This document shows, piece by piece, positions 22,447 through 35,475 of a stretch of 64,000 bases of DNA (positions are counted from its first letter, which is position 1; each line of letters starts with the position of its first letter). The stretch is from Phragmites australis (lineage: Eukaryota > Streptophyta > Magnoliopsida > Poales > Poaceae), in assembly GCF_958298935.1 (NCBI RefSeq), contig NC_084938.1, positions 24,099,501 through 24,163,500 of the forward strand, in the 5' to 3' direction. Under the pieces are notes generated by a model. The model was given only the letters and a program-made list of their open reading frames with translations. It was not told the origin of the DNA and did not search any database. The translations under genes and the position numbers were made by a program.

Positions 22447-25400
22447 ATGGCGACGGAGCTGCTCCCGGTGGTTGACCTCCGCGGGCTCTCGCAGTCCGAC
22501 CTGGACTCGCTCGCCGCCGCCTCCGCGCACGCCCTCGCCCCGCGGAGCTGCCCCGACGCCGACCCCCTCCAGCCGCTCAAGATAGATCGCGCCGTCTTCA
22601 ATGAGAGCGCCGGCTCCCGGAAGCAGACCTTCTCCCGCCTCCGCCTCGGCGCCGCCTCCGCCCGCCCCACCTCCCCTTCCTCCGCCCCGCCGTCCTCCGC
22701 GCGAAACGACCCCGATAGCGGCCTTGTCGCCTACCACCTACGCCGCCTCTTCGCTCCTGACGCCCCCTCCCTCCCGCTTCCTCCCGAGGCCCAAACCCTA
22801 GCCCTAATCGAGAGCTCCCCTTCGCCGCCTCCCGACCCCGACCGAGAGACCACAAACTCCAAGGGTATCTCCGTTGACCTGGTGAGGCTTGCGGGGATGG
22901 TGGACCCGTACGACGCGGAGTTGCGGAAGCGGACGGCCGGGCTGCCGTCGGAGACCGAGCTGATGGGGTTCATTGGTAGCGTGGCGGGGAAGTGGGTGAG
23001 CCAGAGGCAGCGGAGGAAGTTTGTGGACGCGTCGTTCTTCGGGGATCACCTCCCCAGCGGGTGGAAGCTGCTGCTCGGGCTCAAGAGGAAGGAGCGCATG
23101 ACCTGGGTGCACTGCTTCAGCTACGTGAGGTTTGCCACTTTGCCTTGTCATTCTTTTCCCCACAAATGATTGTATGTTGGTCAGTTGGTGGGGAGCGGTA
23201 TCAGTTACTGGAATGGAATTATGGAACATAATCCTTTAGTACTTAACAAAACTTGATACTTGCTATGATGTTTACTTGTTCAGAGACACCTTAGTAGTGT
23301 ATGGCAAGTTATAGAAAAGATGAGTGGTGGATTTGGTTTTTGAATACATTTGAGCTATGGCATTGTTTTCAATTGACACTGCCTAAACTATGCGTGGATT
23401 TAATCAGGGTTGGTGGATGCTTCTGTTTAAGTGATTATTTCGTTCAACATAGCCTGTTGGCTGTCATCTTGTGGAACACTTGAGATGCTTGTTAAATGTA
23501 ATGCTGTGCAAAGACATGCTGTTTCTTCTAGTATAGCAGTCTATGTCATTCGATAATCTACTCCTTAGTTTTCCTTTTTCTTTTTTGAGGTATGCAGTCT
23601 TCAATGCATGCGTATTATGTCATTATGTCCATTACAGCACCACCACCTGACCATGGCTGGGTTGATGCTTATCAGGCTCATAGGGGCTTTTACTATTGAT
23701 AGCTGTTTGTGATATTTTAAGGGCTTGAACACAAAAGTTTCATGGAAAATTTTGTTTTGCCACTAGGTTCTCTCATTGATATGTAGGTACAGACCCATCC
23801 TGTTAGTGAGTGAGCCTGTGAATTTTTTTTTTGAAGGAAATGGCTTAGTGGCAAACACAAAATAGCGCCTTTCATTTGCTATACTTAACTCCTATCTAGC
23901 TATCTCTGCCTGAGGTGACATCCAAAACACTTGAGCCTTCCAATCATATTAAATGATCCTAGTATGTTCTATCATATGAATCAGATTTATGAGTCTGTAT
24001 CTTTGGGTACCATTTTGCTGTAACAGTGTTAATGATTATTTCTCATCATTAAGCTTTTAAATTCAAGAAATTACCAATCATTATTTTTATATGTGTAAAT
24101 AGACTATTATGTGAAATAGTCTATAACATTGTTGATCTTTGCTTTTTGGAAAGCCTAGTAAACGCTGTTAGAAATGTGCCTCGACCTATCTATCATCTAT
24201 GTGCTGCTTGGTGGATGTATTTTGAGAATGTATACCATTTTAGCCTGGCCAATTATGTTCTGCATATGTTATTTGTTATATGATCCTCCACCCTAGCTAA
24301 ATGTGCACATCCTACTTTCCAGCCCCAAGGGAAATCAATTTGCTACTTGCAAAGAAGTTTCTGCATACCTTATGTCACTTCTTGGGTATCCAGAGGCCAA
24401 AACAGTCACTATTCAGTATAACAGCACAGGACAACATGACTTGTGTGCTGACCATGGTGGTAATGATGTAAGTTTAAAATGTATGTAACTTATATTTTGT
24501 GTACTTAAGTTAACCTAGTTTAAATTTGTGGAGCATGTAACAGGCTGCAGGTTTTCAACATCAAATTGGTTCAAGAGTGGACAACCCAAATGTATTGCCA
24601 GTTACTTCTGTTTCTTTTTCCAGCTATTCCGGTGATTTAAAGGATAAGGATGAAAGGAATGTAGACACTGTAAATGTTTATGAATGCCAGAAATGCAATT
24701 TAACCTTTTGTGACCAGGCTTCCTATACGCAACACCATTTGTCATCTCATGAAATCAGTGCTAAGAGGCGCAGGACTGGCAAATTTGGTGAGCCAGTAGT
24801 AGGTAAAGATGGGAAATTTGAATGCCCTGTATGTCATAAGACCTTTGCAGAGGAATCGCGATATTTTGGTCATGTTGGAGTGCATGCAAGGTATCAAGGA
24901 ATGACTCCTGAAGCATTCTTAGATAATATTTCTTCAGGAAAGGTAGATAGAAGTTCTTCGGCAGAAATTTCATTTAGCCTTCAAGAGTTGACTGAATCAC
25001 CTGAACAGAACAGCAAGATTTCTGCTGGTGAAGCAGGCTTTCAACATCTCAGTGGTTCAAATGAACATGGTGGCAATAGCTCTAAAGTTAAAGAGCTTTT
25101 TGGTACAAACTGTTTGGATAATTTCAATGGGCCTAATAAAGCTTGGCATAGGCCTGAAGAGATTCCTCCCATTACATATCCTCCAAGTTCATGTAATGAA
25201 ACAGTTTCAAAAATAGCTTCTAACTCCAATGGTCATACTGATGTCAGCCTTAATGGCCTTTCTGAAGTGAATGTTTTTAATGATCAAGCGGGAAGTCACC
25301 ATGTTTTCAGAACCAATACTTTTGGAACCGCTAATCCTTATGAGGACCAGATTATTGATCATGGCATGGCTGCTCCAAAGCACGGTGAGGTCAATAATTC

Positions 25401-28255
25401 TGTAAAAGCAAGAGATGTCAACCTCAATTCATGCCTAGACATCAACTGTGAAAACATGGCGAGGTCAATATCTTTTCCTATTGCCAGTGCAAACAATGAA
25501 ACATCAACCGCCCTCATTGAAGATAATCAATCATCCTTCACTGCAAATTGCTTTAGTGGCAGTTTTAATAGTAGTGGTGGTACATCTGGCACTTCTTCCT
25601 GTCCTGCATCAACCAATAAAATAATATCTTCCATTGGCGTTATGAACAAAACTTCTGTTACTGCCTCCACATGCTTCAGTGCCAGTTATGGGAACGATAA
25701 TGGTGGTGGTAAAGCTAACTTTTTTGGCAACAAAGACAATACAGTGGTGTATCAGTCTAATATGGGCATGCGAGATGTCTCTCCTCTGGAAACTAAGGCA
25801 GATTGTTTTACTTCCCATTCAGGGCATTCAAAAGACAGCGATAACGAATGTGCATCCAATACCAAGGAACAAATGGATAACATCAAGAACAGAGCAAGTA
25901 ATGAAGCTGGATTAGGTATTGAAGCTTATAATAATAATGTCTTTGGTGGTGTTAGCCATGAAAGGGGTTTTGCCCAGTTCAATAACAGCTTTACTCACAT
26001 AAAACCCAATGTTTCTAGCCATTGCTCACTACCTGAATCAAACACGCTGAAGAACTTGACCAAGGGAAGTGATGTCAACTTCATGAAGGGTTCTTTTGTT
26101 AATAGACCCATCAGCAACAATGAAGCAAATGTGTCTATGCATGAGGTGATGGGAAAGTCTAGTAATAAGATGCAAAATCGTTATAATGATTGTGCTCCAG
26201 GTTGTGTCCCACTTGTTGCAGCTAGTACTAGTCAGAATGCCAATGGTCTTATGTCCACACAGGATAATTTTGGTAGCATATCCTCTATGGTTCATTCTGC
26301 TGGTGATATTCCAATGAGCAACACAACCCAAGATCAGGTAAATTTTGCTGAATATTCTTGGTTTTGTTAACTATTGTGCTCTTTGACAATGCTTTGAATA
26401 TCTAGTAGAACCATGCTGATATAATACCAACTTAAACTAGAGTTTCCCTTATTTTCTTTGATTTGATATAAATGAAGAAAACAATAGATTATGGAAAATG
26501 TACTAGTTGATTTATTGCTGTTGTGATATATGACTGTTTAAGACTGGTTGAAGGAAGAAATAGACGTTGCTGTATGTTGTGCGAATGACCTTTTAATCAA
26601 TTGTTGCATGAATCTTGTAGCAATAGAAGCATTTTGATTATATATAGATAGAGAAATAACAATAATGCTACCAATTTTGACATGGCATTTGATTTGCTGC
26701 TTCTCAAGGTAGCATATATCTTTTTGGAAAATGTATTTCAGAATGTATTTGGATAATGCATTTGAAGCAGATTTGGCTGTAGTCAAAAGTAAAGCCTAAT
26801 CCGGTTAACTTCAGAAGGTTACATAAGTGATGCACTATACTTGTATCTTACAGAATCTACCCCATTTGAACTGTTTAGTTTTTAGTGGAGGTAGCTTCAT
26901 TGATTCGGTTTTGACTAAAAGGCCTTATGTCCTTACTAGTTGTTAGATTCTTAAAGTGCTCTGCTAGATTAGTCAAACTGACAACCTTTGCATGGGAGCA
27001 AAACTGCACTAGTACTCAAAACATCAGTGGTCTCTGATTTTTTGAAAAATTGATATTTGTGAGGCAAGTACTATTCTTTTCTGCAGAGGCATAAACATCA
27101 TTGCACATATCATTGCATGTTAATAGTATGAATACATCTTCGATCTAATGTGTTTTAGAAACTACATTATAACATGTTCAATTTTATGTTCCATGTTCAT
27201 AGAAATTGTGTTCCTTTTGCAGATAATATATACAATATTCATTCCGTAGTGATATACATATAACACATATTTTCATATTTTAAAATCTGCTATTTGACTG
27301 GTGAGATGCGCCATTTGATGAAAATATTGTATTGATAGCTGGTCTTGTTCGCCTAAGTATTGCTTATTGTTTTTATCTTTTAGTCTAGGCTTTACTTGCT
27401 TTGGTTCAGTATTGTTACCTATTCGTTAGGTTTGATCTCATTAGAGTGCTCTGAGCGATTTTGCCTCGTGAACATTCATGCCTTTTCCAATGCTGAATAC
27501 TTATGTGTGATAATTTGATATCTCTTAACCAGTGTGATTTGCAACTTGGATTTGGCGCCCAGAAGCAGCAAATATTTTCTGGTTATGGAGAGCTTAGATC
27601 GACCACTGCTAGATCCCCTCAGCTGGGCAGCATGCCCAGGAATAATTCTTTACCTACCGGATCCTCACAGTTTGAGAACATGGACAGGCCAAATTCTTTC
27701 TCTACTGGATCCTCTCAGTTTGGGAGCTTGACCAGGCCTAATTTCGTGCCCACATCATTTCAGTTTGGGATCATGGCTAGACCTAATTCTGTGCCTCCTG
27801 TTGAATCCTCTCAGTTTGGGAGCATGCCCAGACCTAATTCTGTACCGCAGGCCAAATCCTCACAACTTGGAAGCATGGACAGACCTAATTCTATACCTCC
27901 TGCCAACTACTCACAATTTGGAACCATGGTGAGACCTATTGCATTACCTCCTGCTGAATCCTCACAGTTTGGAAGCATGCTCAGGCAAAATTTTGTGAGC
28001 AGAACCGAGCCAACTCTAGTATTGGGGTACGCACCACAGATGGGAAATGGCCCCCCAGTCCAGGTAGGATGGGACCTGTCCTCATCAAAGGTCACCGGGG
28101 GCATGATCACATGCGTATGTATATCGTGCAATAGCCAGTTCCACCATTTTGGCTCCGTTGATGGACAGCAGCCTGTTTCTTTTGACTTAATTTGCCCTGC
28201 ATGTAAAGATAGGGTATCTGGTCATCGTAATATGCACAACAATGGTCCATGGTAG
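22447..28255 (+). CDS. Methyl-CpG-binding-domain-like, C2H2 zinc-finger nuclear protein
   Basis: Four exons (22447-23129, 24323-24467, 24544-26337, 27533-28255) with GT-AG introns and consistent phase encode 1114 residues. Exon 1 is very GC-rich. Around residues 197-255 there is an MBD-like segment (FFGDHLPSGWKLLLGLKRKE, WVHCFSYVSPKGNQFATCKE, VSAYLMSLLGYPEAK) that spans the exon 1/2 junction (AG+C gives Ser). Two C2H2 fingers follow at about 322-346 (YECQKCNLTF...HHLSSH) and 368-392 (FECPVCHKTF...HVGVH). A long Ser/Asn-rich, probably disordered region makes up the rest of exon 3. Exon 4 has a tandem 16-18-residue repeat and ends with paired cysteines (CISC...CPAC). The architecture suggests a chromatin or DNA-binding regulator of the plant MBD class. 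Binding to methylated DNA is not shown by the sequence. A diverged copy of its 5' end lies at 16.1 kb. Confidence 0.85.
27614..28011 (+). repeat. In-frame tandem repeat in exon 4 (SSQFGSMxRPNSVPP)
   Basis: Eight successive 48-54-nt units encode variants of SSQFGSMPRPNSVPP. Units differ in length by whole codons, and the frame is kept throughout. Confidence 0.9.
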
Positions 28256-29171
28256 CCTTGAGATACAGCGGCTGTTTGTTTATCATCTCTGTTGCTGAAT
28301 CTGAAGAAATATTTGTGTGGTTTTCTGTTCCCATGTCTGTTGAGGGTTGCCAATTACCTGCACTGGCCTGCGCCCAAGTTGAGTGGACTATCAAGGGGTG
28401 ATGTATGTATTCGAATTCAATAGACTCCATGTTATGTTAAAAATGTTAAGATTAATTTCAAGAGAAACCACTGTGTGATGTGTATTTTTGCAACGTTGGG
28501 TCTTGAGAGAAAATGAATGGTGAGGCCTGGTTGAGACTCAAAGGGAGATTGCAAGCTAGCCGTTGTATGTGGCTGAGGTTTCAGTTTTTGCTGTCCTGCT
28601 ATTTGGCAAAGAGAGAAACGGGAGAACAGAAAGAATGCAGCTATCTTGATTCTCGACATCACCGGTTGCATACTTAAGTTACATTTGAATGCCTTGGCAA
28701 ATGAACCTCCTAATTTTGCTGTCCTCAAATGATCCTGCCGGTTTTGATAAGGAGGTTGTCGCACTGGTAAAGCTTTGATGTTTTAGAGCACTAGCTGGCA
28801 AATCTGTCAATTCCTAGGGCAACAAGGTTTTTTCCCTGTTTGAGCTGTAGAGCAGGCGTCCATGGAACCTTTGTCAATCCATGCTCAGTGTACATCTGTT
28901 TAGTCAAAGCTGACTGACTCTTAAGCTCGTAATGCCTAGAAGTTTCCTTTCAACCTGGCTAGAACTTCTAGTACTTAACCGCAGTGTATAAATCCCAGAA
29001 ACTTCTACTCTCAAGTCTGTGTTCCAGGTTCACGGAGCCAAAATGCTGGAGGAAACTTGGCGAACTAAACAATTTGCACATAGCTTTGATGACCTGTGAC
29101 GTTACTCGTGGTACTGGCGCACAACGTGCTGTATGCGCGCACACGGCTTTAATGTGCTACGCTGCTTCACC
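28256..29171 (+). other. 3' UTR and intergenic sequence, no gene seen
   Basis: The transcript probably ends near 28400-28450. The remaining sequence shows no coding structure or clear repeats. Confidence 0.5.
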
Positions 29172-29174
29172 TAA

Positions 29175-29742
29175 GGGGTGTTTGGATGGCTGCATTTACC
29201 TCAGCCTGGCCCATAGTATGTAAGCTGCTGCTGTCTGGTTGCCTGTAAAGTTTCCCGAGCTTGGCTCGTCTCATGCAAATGGGGTCTCGCAGCCTGCACG
29301 AGCCGAAACGAGAAAATCGGCCATTTTTAGCAAGTCTGGCTCGCTCGGTGCAAGGCTGGGCCTCCGCACGCCCATTTTTCTGGATCATCCCAGTATTAAT
29401 TCCTCACCGCTCACCATCTTCTTAGTGTTCTCTTCTCATCGCCGCCAGAGAGGTAAATCCCTTCTTTGGGACTTGGTGACACTAAGAAATGGCGGAGTTA
29501 TTCTTACCACATCAATCAAGAAGTTACCACAACATGTGTGCATATAGGTAACCAAACTGTCTTTTATCTGCTTTTTAAACTTTTTGACTCATACGGATAA
29601 CTAAACAACTTCTTTATATAGCCAGACTATATACATACATGTTACCAAACAATATGATCTTACATGTGCTCATCTTAGCCCAGATGAGCCTGGCTTACTC
29701 ATACAAGCCGGATCAGGATTACACGAGGGACCAAACACACTC
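29175..29742. mobile_element. Tourist-like PIF/Harbinger element, about 568 bp
   Basis: The left end GGGGTGTTTGGATGG and right end GGACCAAACACACTC are imperfect inverted repeats sharing GTGTTTGG, flanked by TAA on both sides (29172-29174 and 29743-29745). There is no transposase ORF. Confidence 0.65.
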
Positions 29743-29745
29743 TAA

Positions 29746-30400
29746 TCCTTGCTCGTGTTACTCGCGGTGGTCTTGCCGTGAGTAGCCCTCTGGCTGGGCC
29801 TTGCGGTGTTACCGCTGCCGCGGCCAGCGCCTACACGCAGCTCGCCGGCGAGAGCGGAAGCTAGCTTTGGAGGTAACGCTCATCATCCGACAAATGAAAC
29901 GCTGAGACAGGCACGACGAACCCGGCAGCTCTGGGATGCATCTCTCGCACGCGCAGCAACGCCGGCACGGAATATGTCCGACGACAGTACAATACAAGCA
30001 CCCAAGGAGGAAGAAGAAGAACATGCATGGTCCACCAGGTACTTCGTGACGACAGTTGGACCGGGACTCCGCGGCATTGACAGCCGACACCTTCCGATGC
30101 AACAACCTCTGACAGAATATGCCCACCCATGGACGCGCCTTCAACCTGACAAACGAGACCTCATCACACGGAAGCCATAGGCGCCTCCAAACTGTAATTT
30201 CTGCATGTCTAGCCATCGAAGTGAAATGAGCCTGGCACCTGTTACTGTTACCACCTTGTCTCGCGCGCGGCGGCGAGGCTGGGCTGGCTGGCTACAGAAC
30301 CCAATCTGCCGGCCGTTCTCGTTCGTCGGCCGGGCGCATGTCTGTTCACGAGAACGATTTGACAGAGCATACTGCAACGCGCGCATCCTCCTCGCTCCAC
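29746..30400. other. GC-rich sequence, no gene assigned
   Basis: Several overlapping open frames on both strands reflect high GC. None shows a recognisable domain. It could be the promoter/first-exon region of a lost gene, because the intron-like modules follow directly. Confidence 0.35.
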
Positions 30401-30404
30401 CGTT

Positions 30405-30830
30405 CTCGCATCGTTTCCTGGTCTTCACGAAATTATTTCAGATTTTTTCGTGGCGAATTCGATAGCTGGGAAGTGATTCGCTGGGTGCTGGGTGGGTGGT
30501 GATCTTATCCGAGCCTGAAATTTTGTAGGATGTTCTTGCATTGTTTTCCTGGTCTAGATAAATTTATTCAGAATTTTCTGTGGTGATTTAGATCGCGGGC
30601 AAGTTATTCGCGGGAGGTGGCGGTGGTTGGTAAATGAAACAATGACCACCCCTGATGAAAATTTCTCTTTTTTTACTTATCTCTACAGATCTTATTTCGG
30701 TTTCAAATTTCGCCGGGCGTCCTTGCATCGTCTCCTCGGTCCCTACGAATTTCGTCAGATCTTTTCGTAGGGATTTCGGTCGTGGGGCAGTGATCTATTG
30801 ATTTGCTGGGATTGGGTGGTCGGAGAATTG
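30405..30830 (+). repeat. Three diverged copies of an intron-like module
   Basis: Modules at about 30405-30505, 30537-30640 and 30720-30830 share the order TCGTTTCCTGGTC / ACGAAATTATTTCAGATTTT / TTCGTGG(C/G)GA / CGCTGGG...TGGGTGGT. Each has roughly 60-75% visible similarity to the others. The T-rich, G-rich-tailed composition resembles leader introns of grass genes. Confidence 0.6.
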
Positions 30831-30835
30831 AGTAA

Positions 30836-30885
30836 CAGCGGAGCCAGGATTTGTACATAGGGGGCTGAGTTACAGATTTATTGGC
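30836..30885. mobile_element. Possible hAT terminus
   Basis: ACAGCGGAGCCAGGATTTGT followed by AGGGGGCTGAG resembles the common plant hAT end CAGTGGCGGAGCCAGGATTT. The opposite end was not found. Confidence 0.3.
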
Positions 30886-31885
30886 AAAAATCTAGAAATA
30901 GGAAATAAATATCACCGTATTTATTAAAATAGATAATATATCGGTGTATTTACAAATCTAACATATATATTCGGTATCACAAATACAAAAAAATCGATTT
31001 CGATACCTGAGACATCGAAAACTCATGTAAGGTGCCGAAAACTCCCTGAGACGCTGAATATGGTGAACAGGACCGTATTTGGCACCTCATGTGCCGAATA
31101 CAGGTCGGCTGCTCACATCGCGTCGGTTCGGTGCTTTCGGTGCGACGGTCGCATTGTTTCGCTTTTGTTACTTTTTTAACCCACGCATTGCCGTATTTCG
31201 CTATAAAATACTATTATTTGTAGCAGCATACCACATAGTGGTAGGAGGATATGATAACATAATCTTACAGATGATTTAGAAGATCAGTTTGGCACACACT
31301 TTGTCTCGAGGAAGAGTATTTCGTACTCATATTCATGCATATCCTTGTAGTTAATTTTTTTTTGTCAATTCAGTTATTCTATTATATGTGAGATATGAAT
31401 ATATACTCATAGTCGTTGCTTGCTGAGTTTATCTCACTCCGTTACATCTTTTACAGTACACATAGATCATTTTTGGCGAGCATAATGGACTTGGGATTTT
31501 GAAGCTTGCACGCACTACTGTTTATAATCTAGCCCATACTATGAAACGTAGTTAGTAGTATGATGCTTCTGTTTGAGATAAGCTATTGTGTAAAAAAGAT
31601 TTATCTCGTCTGTGTCATAAGGAATTGTATGGTGCAGAGGTATCGTGAGGTATCCTCAATTGTTGTTTATATTGTATTTATAATGCTCTAGTTGTTAAGG
31701 CAGTTGTGTCTCAAAATACAGAGAGGTGACACCAAAATTTCTAAATTTTCAGCTAAATTATATTTTAATTGTAGAGTACTGTGTTATAGTAGTTCACGGG
31801 TACCCGGGAGAAACATAGGAGCAAGCGGCGGCGTAAAACCTAGTCCAAGTCTCTCTCACCTTGCCTCCCTCACTGTCGTCGCCGG
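30886..31885. other. No gene seen
   Basis: The stretch is mostly AT-rich and unrecognised. Its right end (31850-31885) carries a CT-rich motif also present just beyond the Tekay-like LTR (see findings). Confidence 0.4.
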
Positions 31886-34800
31886 TGTCAGGATCCGTCT
31901 AAATTAAATTCGAATTAATCACCAAGACGATCATTTGATAAGATGAGAGCTAGCCCACATATGTCTTTCGACACACCACGTGCTAACCCACATCTAATCA
32001 TAAAGATCAAACCACCGATGATTAAAGCTCATTCAATTCCGGTAGTTTCAGTATGTGTGTGTTGGTAACTTCCAGAAAAAACTATTACCCACATATACCT
32101 TCAACAACATGAATATCACAACAACAAAGGATTTACAATATTACAAGCTTTCAAGTTGAGACATAAAACAAGTGACACGGTTTCAACTAGCGTTGACTTG
32201 CAAACATTGCAGCAGAAAACAAAATAACAACCTAAGAAACAAAATTGGTGGCACCATCTGCCCACAAGTCAACTAATCGGGGGCTAGAGTAGCCGACACC
32301 TGACAGCCACTGAAAAAAAAAAGCAACGTGAGTACGAAGGTACTCACAAGACTTAATCTATATTAGGCATATATAAATAGCTAGAATCTAAGGATTATGT
32401 ATTTGAATGTTAGCAAGAAAGCAGCCACATGGTTAAGTAACTTCATAAGCGAAATCAAATTTTGACATAAACATGTGAGCATCTACGGTAAAATACCTAA
32501 ACCAAAACTATCCTGTAATCAATAACTTGAACATAAATATAACTGGAACCAATATAAACATAAGTGTAAGACAGAAACATATCCACCATGCCCCAACATA
32601 CCGAACCACCTCATATCATCCCATATTCGTGACTCTACGACCGATGCAAATGGAAAGAAGTGTGCTCGATAACTAAAAGTACGACAATTCGAATTGATTT
32701 TACACCCTGCAGGGGGTACTTCTGGACCCACACGACTTGAGGATCATTCGGCCTACGCGACCCGCTAAAGTCCACACAAGGGGTACTTGTGTCAACCTTT
32801 CTCAATAAGCTCTAACTATTTGATCATGCACCGATAGGTGTGGAGGTCATTCAGAACTACTCCAGGAGCAAACTGGATACTCCAACCGGCCTCTTATGCC
32901 TGACACCATCGACTCGCACTCCAAAAAGCCATAGCTACAAAGGTATTCGGCTCACTCATCCCATATCTGGGTATGTGGCAAGTATGAAAAAGTGCTAAAG
33001 CCATCTACACTGACGAACGGTGTTTAAACGATGCAAGCGATCTACGGCATCCGGGCTGCTCTCCTGAACTACCCCGAGGAACTCCTCTGGGGCGGATGAT
33101 ACCCCTAGCACCCCCCACATCTTGCCTCATTCTCACAACTCATTCAACCAACATCATCAAACTAATATTGTGATCATTGTGAAAGTAATTAACGCCTATA
33201 CTCGTGAACGATGAAACATTTCATCGCTCGACTTCTACCGGTGACCTGTGCATTACTAAGCATCACGAGTAACTTTTAAGTTAGACAACGTCATATTAAA
33301 CACATGTTACAAGAATACATATAATCAACAATTCAAGACGGGAGAAATAATGCATCAAAATAGGCTCTACCCATGGAACCTGACATCGAATCACTAACAT
33401 GCAAACATACATTAAGCATAATTTATCAATTGAGACGACACATGATAAAAAATAATATGTAAAGTATGTTTATATGCTTACCTTACTGCTTTTCTTCAAT
33501 TCAAGATCAACGACAAACCTCCTCGTGATAACCCGCTACTCTCCGGTTTGACGATCGCTAAAAAAAATAATGCATCGCAATAAGTATGATGAAATGATAT
33601 AAAATATGGTTTATGATGCATAAAAATATTTTTCCTAGTTAGAATAAGTGGTAATAAAACTAGCAAAATTGGTTTCACCAATTTTGGACTCGTAAAGGAT
33701 TAACAGTGAATTAATAAAGCCTTAAACTAATTAATTTATCTCAGAATTTTAATTAATTAATTATGGATGTGGACAATTTTAATAGGTAGAGTTGGTTATT
33801 ATGAAACCAGAAGAATTAGTTTCATAATTTTTGGAGCTACAGAGAATTTATTATGAATTTTACAAGTTTCAGTAAACAGTTAATTGCACTGAAACGGTTC
33901 CGTCTGAGTTGACCGTGGTCAGACCGCTAATATGGGCGGTCGGACCACTGGGAGTGATGGTCGGATCATGGAAAAACGTGGTCAAACCACCGGCGTGTAG
34001 AGAGATTCGGGGTCTAGCGGTCAGATCGGACCCTTGGGCGGTCCGACTCGTGGAATGGCGGTTAGACCGCTAGAAAATACGGTCATACTGCTATGCTCGA
34101 TCGGGAGAACTTGGTGAGCTCACCGGCGATGATTTCGGAGATGCCTTTGGCCAAGGCTAGCACCTAAACGCTCTATGCGACGAGTAGAACCTATTTTAGG
34201 TGGTTTGAGTGACATTCATAGGGCCAAAAGCTAGGGTCCCATGGATTGACATCCATGGCTAGGGAGCTCGGTTCTATGGCTATGAAGAGTGGAAGAACTC
34301 GGAGGAAACAAGGGGAAAGGGGTTGAGGGAGATTTACCTTGGTGTGGGGAAGCTTGCTTGTGGGTTGGCCGGCTTCGGGGAAGCTCTGATGTGTGGATCT
34401 GCTCCAAGGTGCTCTGACCGGTCTAGAGGTGGAAGAAGTGCTTTGGGCTTGCTCTGGCAAAGGGGTTACTTGGGGATGAGCTTAGGGATAACGTGGGGGA
34501 CTCGTGGGTGATCTACTCCTTCGGTCTTCGGCCTCCATTGAGCTCAGGTGGTGACCTCCTTTTCTCTTCCTCCTTCTCTCTTCTCTCTCTTTTCTCTCTC
34601 TCTCTCTCTCTTTCACTCGGTGGGGAGAAATAAAATGGTGGGTGGATGGATATGTGCTGGTCGAGGGCTTAAGTGGTGAATCTGTGTACTGGCAGTCGGA
34701 TCGTGAGATAGCTCAATCAGACCACTCGGGAGCAGAGACTCTGGGAGTTCTGCACGCCACTGGCGGTCAGACAGGCGGAAGCTCGGTTGGACCGCCAGGG

Positions 34801-35022
34801 GGTTTCTTTCAGGCTTCTTTCTAAAAGGTTTGGGGGCTTTTGGGCTTTTGGGTACGATTAGGGTTTTGTAGATGATTAGGGAGGCCCAACATATGTGGTA
34901 GAAACACGTATATGCAAAAAATATACATTTTTGAAATGTTTTAAATACTTAAAACCTGATTTCAAAACACTATAATGCTTATGCATGCTCTGCGACCGAA
35001 TTAAGATTTTTGGGTCGTAACA
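31886..35022 (-). mobile_element. Tekay/Del-like solo LTR, 3.1 kb
   Basis: On the minus strand it starts TGTTACGACCCAAAAATC (35022) and ends GGATCCTGACA (31886), giving TG...CA ends, and its great length is typical of Tekay/Retrosat2-type gypsy LTRs. The 3' portion matches the forward fragment at 12.4-13.2 kb. No coding region, primer-binding site or polypurine tract is attached. The 5-bp flanks GCCGG and GCCAC agree at three positions, so the target duplication is at best decayed. The U3-side segments (33900-34100, 34680-34800) are packed with palindromic GCGGTTAGACCGC-like motifs. Confidence 0.7.
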
Positions 35023-35475
35023 GCCACCCACCCCTCTCACCTCGCCTCCCTTGATGTCATCCTCTTTTCCCTCCTTTTCCTTCTTCCACCCTCTCTCCTC
35101 TTCCCAAATCCACATGGTGGCCGTACCTGGTTGTGGTTGTCCGTGGCCCGATGGCTGCCAGCATGTAGAACCAAGATCCGCATGCGCCCGTTGAGATTCG
35201 CACGGTGCGATGTCCATATGATCTACGGTGACATGGTCGATCTACAGCCTTTGCACGGCGAGGTTGCAGCCATGGTGCTCCCTGGCAGGCATGCATTCAA
35301 CGCGATGCACAATGAGGCGAGGTGCCCCCGCTGCCTGTTCGTCCTTGCTACCATTGGTAGTGGTTGTTGAGGGTGCCGATCTGGCTATGGGGCAGCCACC
35401 AGTCCCCAAACTCGACTACATATTGGTGGCGGGTGGATCGACGTGGCGGTAGGTGGATCAACACGATGGCGACGG
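35023..35475. other. No gene assigned
   Basis: This is a moderately GC-rich block with overlapping open frames in several frames (for example 35131-35370). None shows a known domain. The same block appears to resume at 39949 after the inserted solo LTR. Confidence 0.35.

Noticed and set aside
22147..22737. Minus-strand open frame over exon 1 of the MBD gene
   Set aside because: It is Gly/Arg-rich antisense of a GC-rich exon, with no family likeness.
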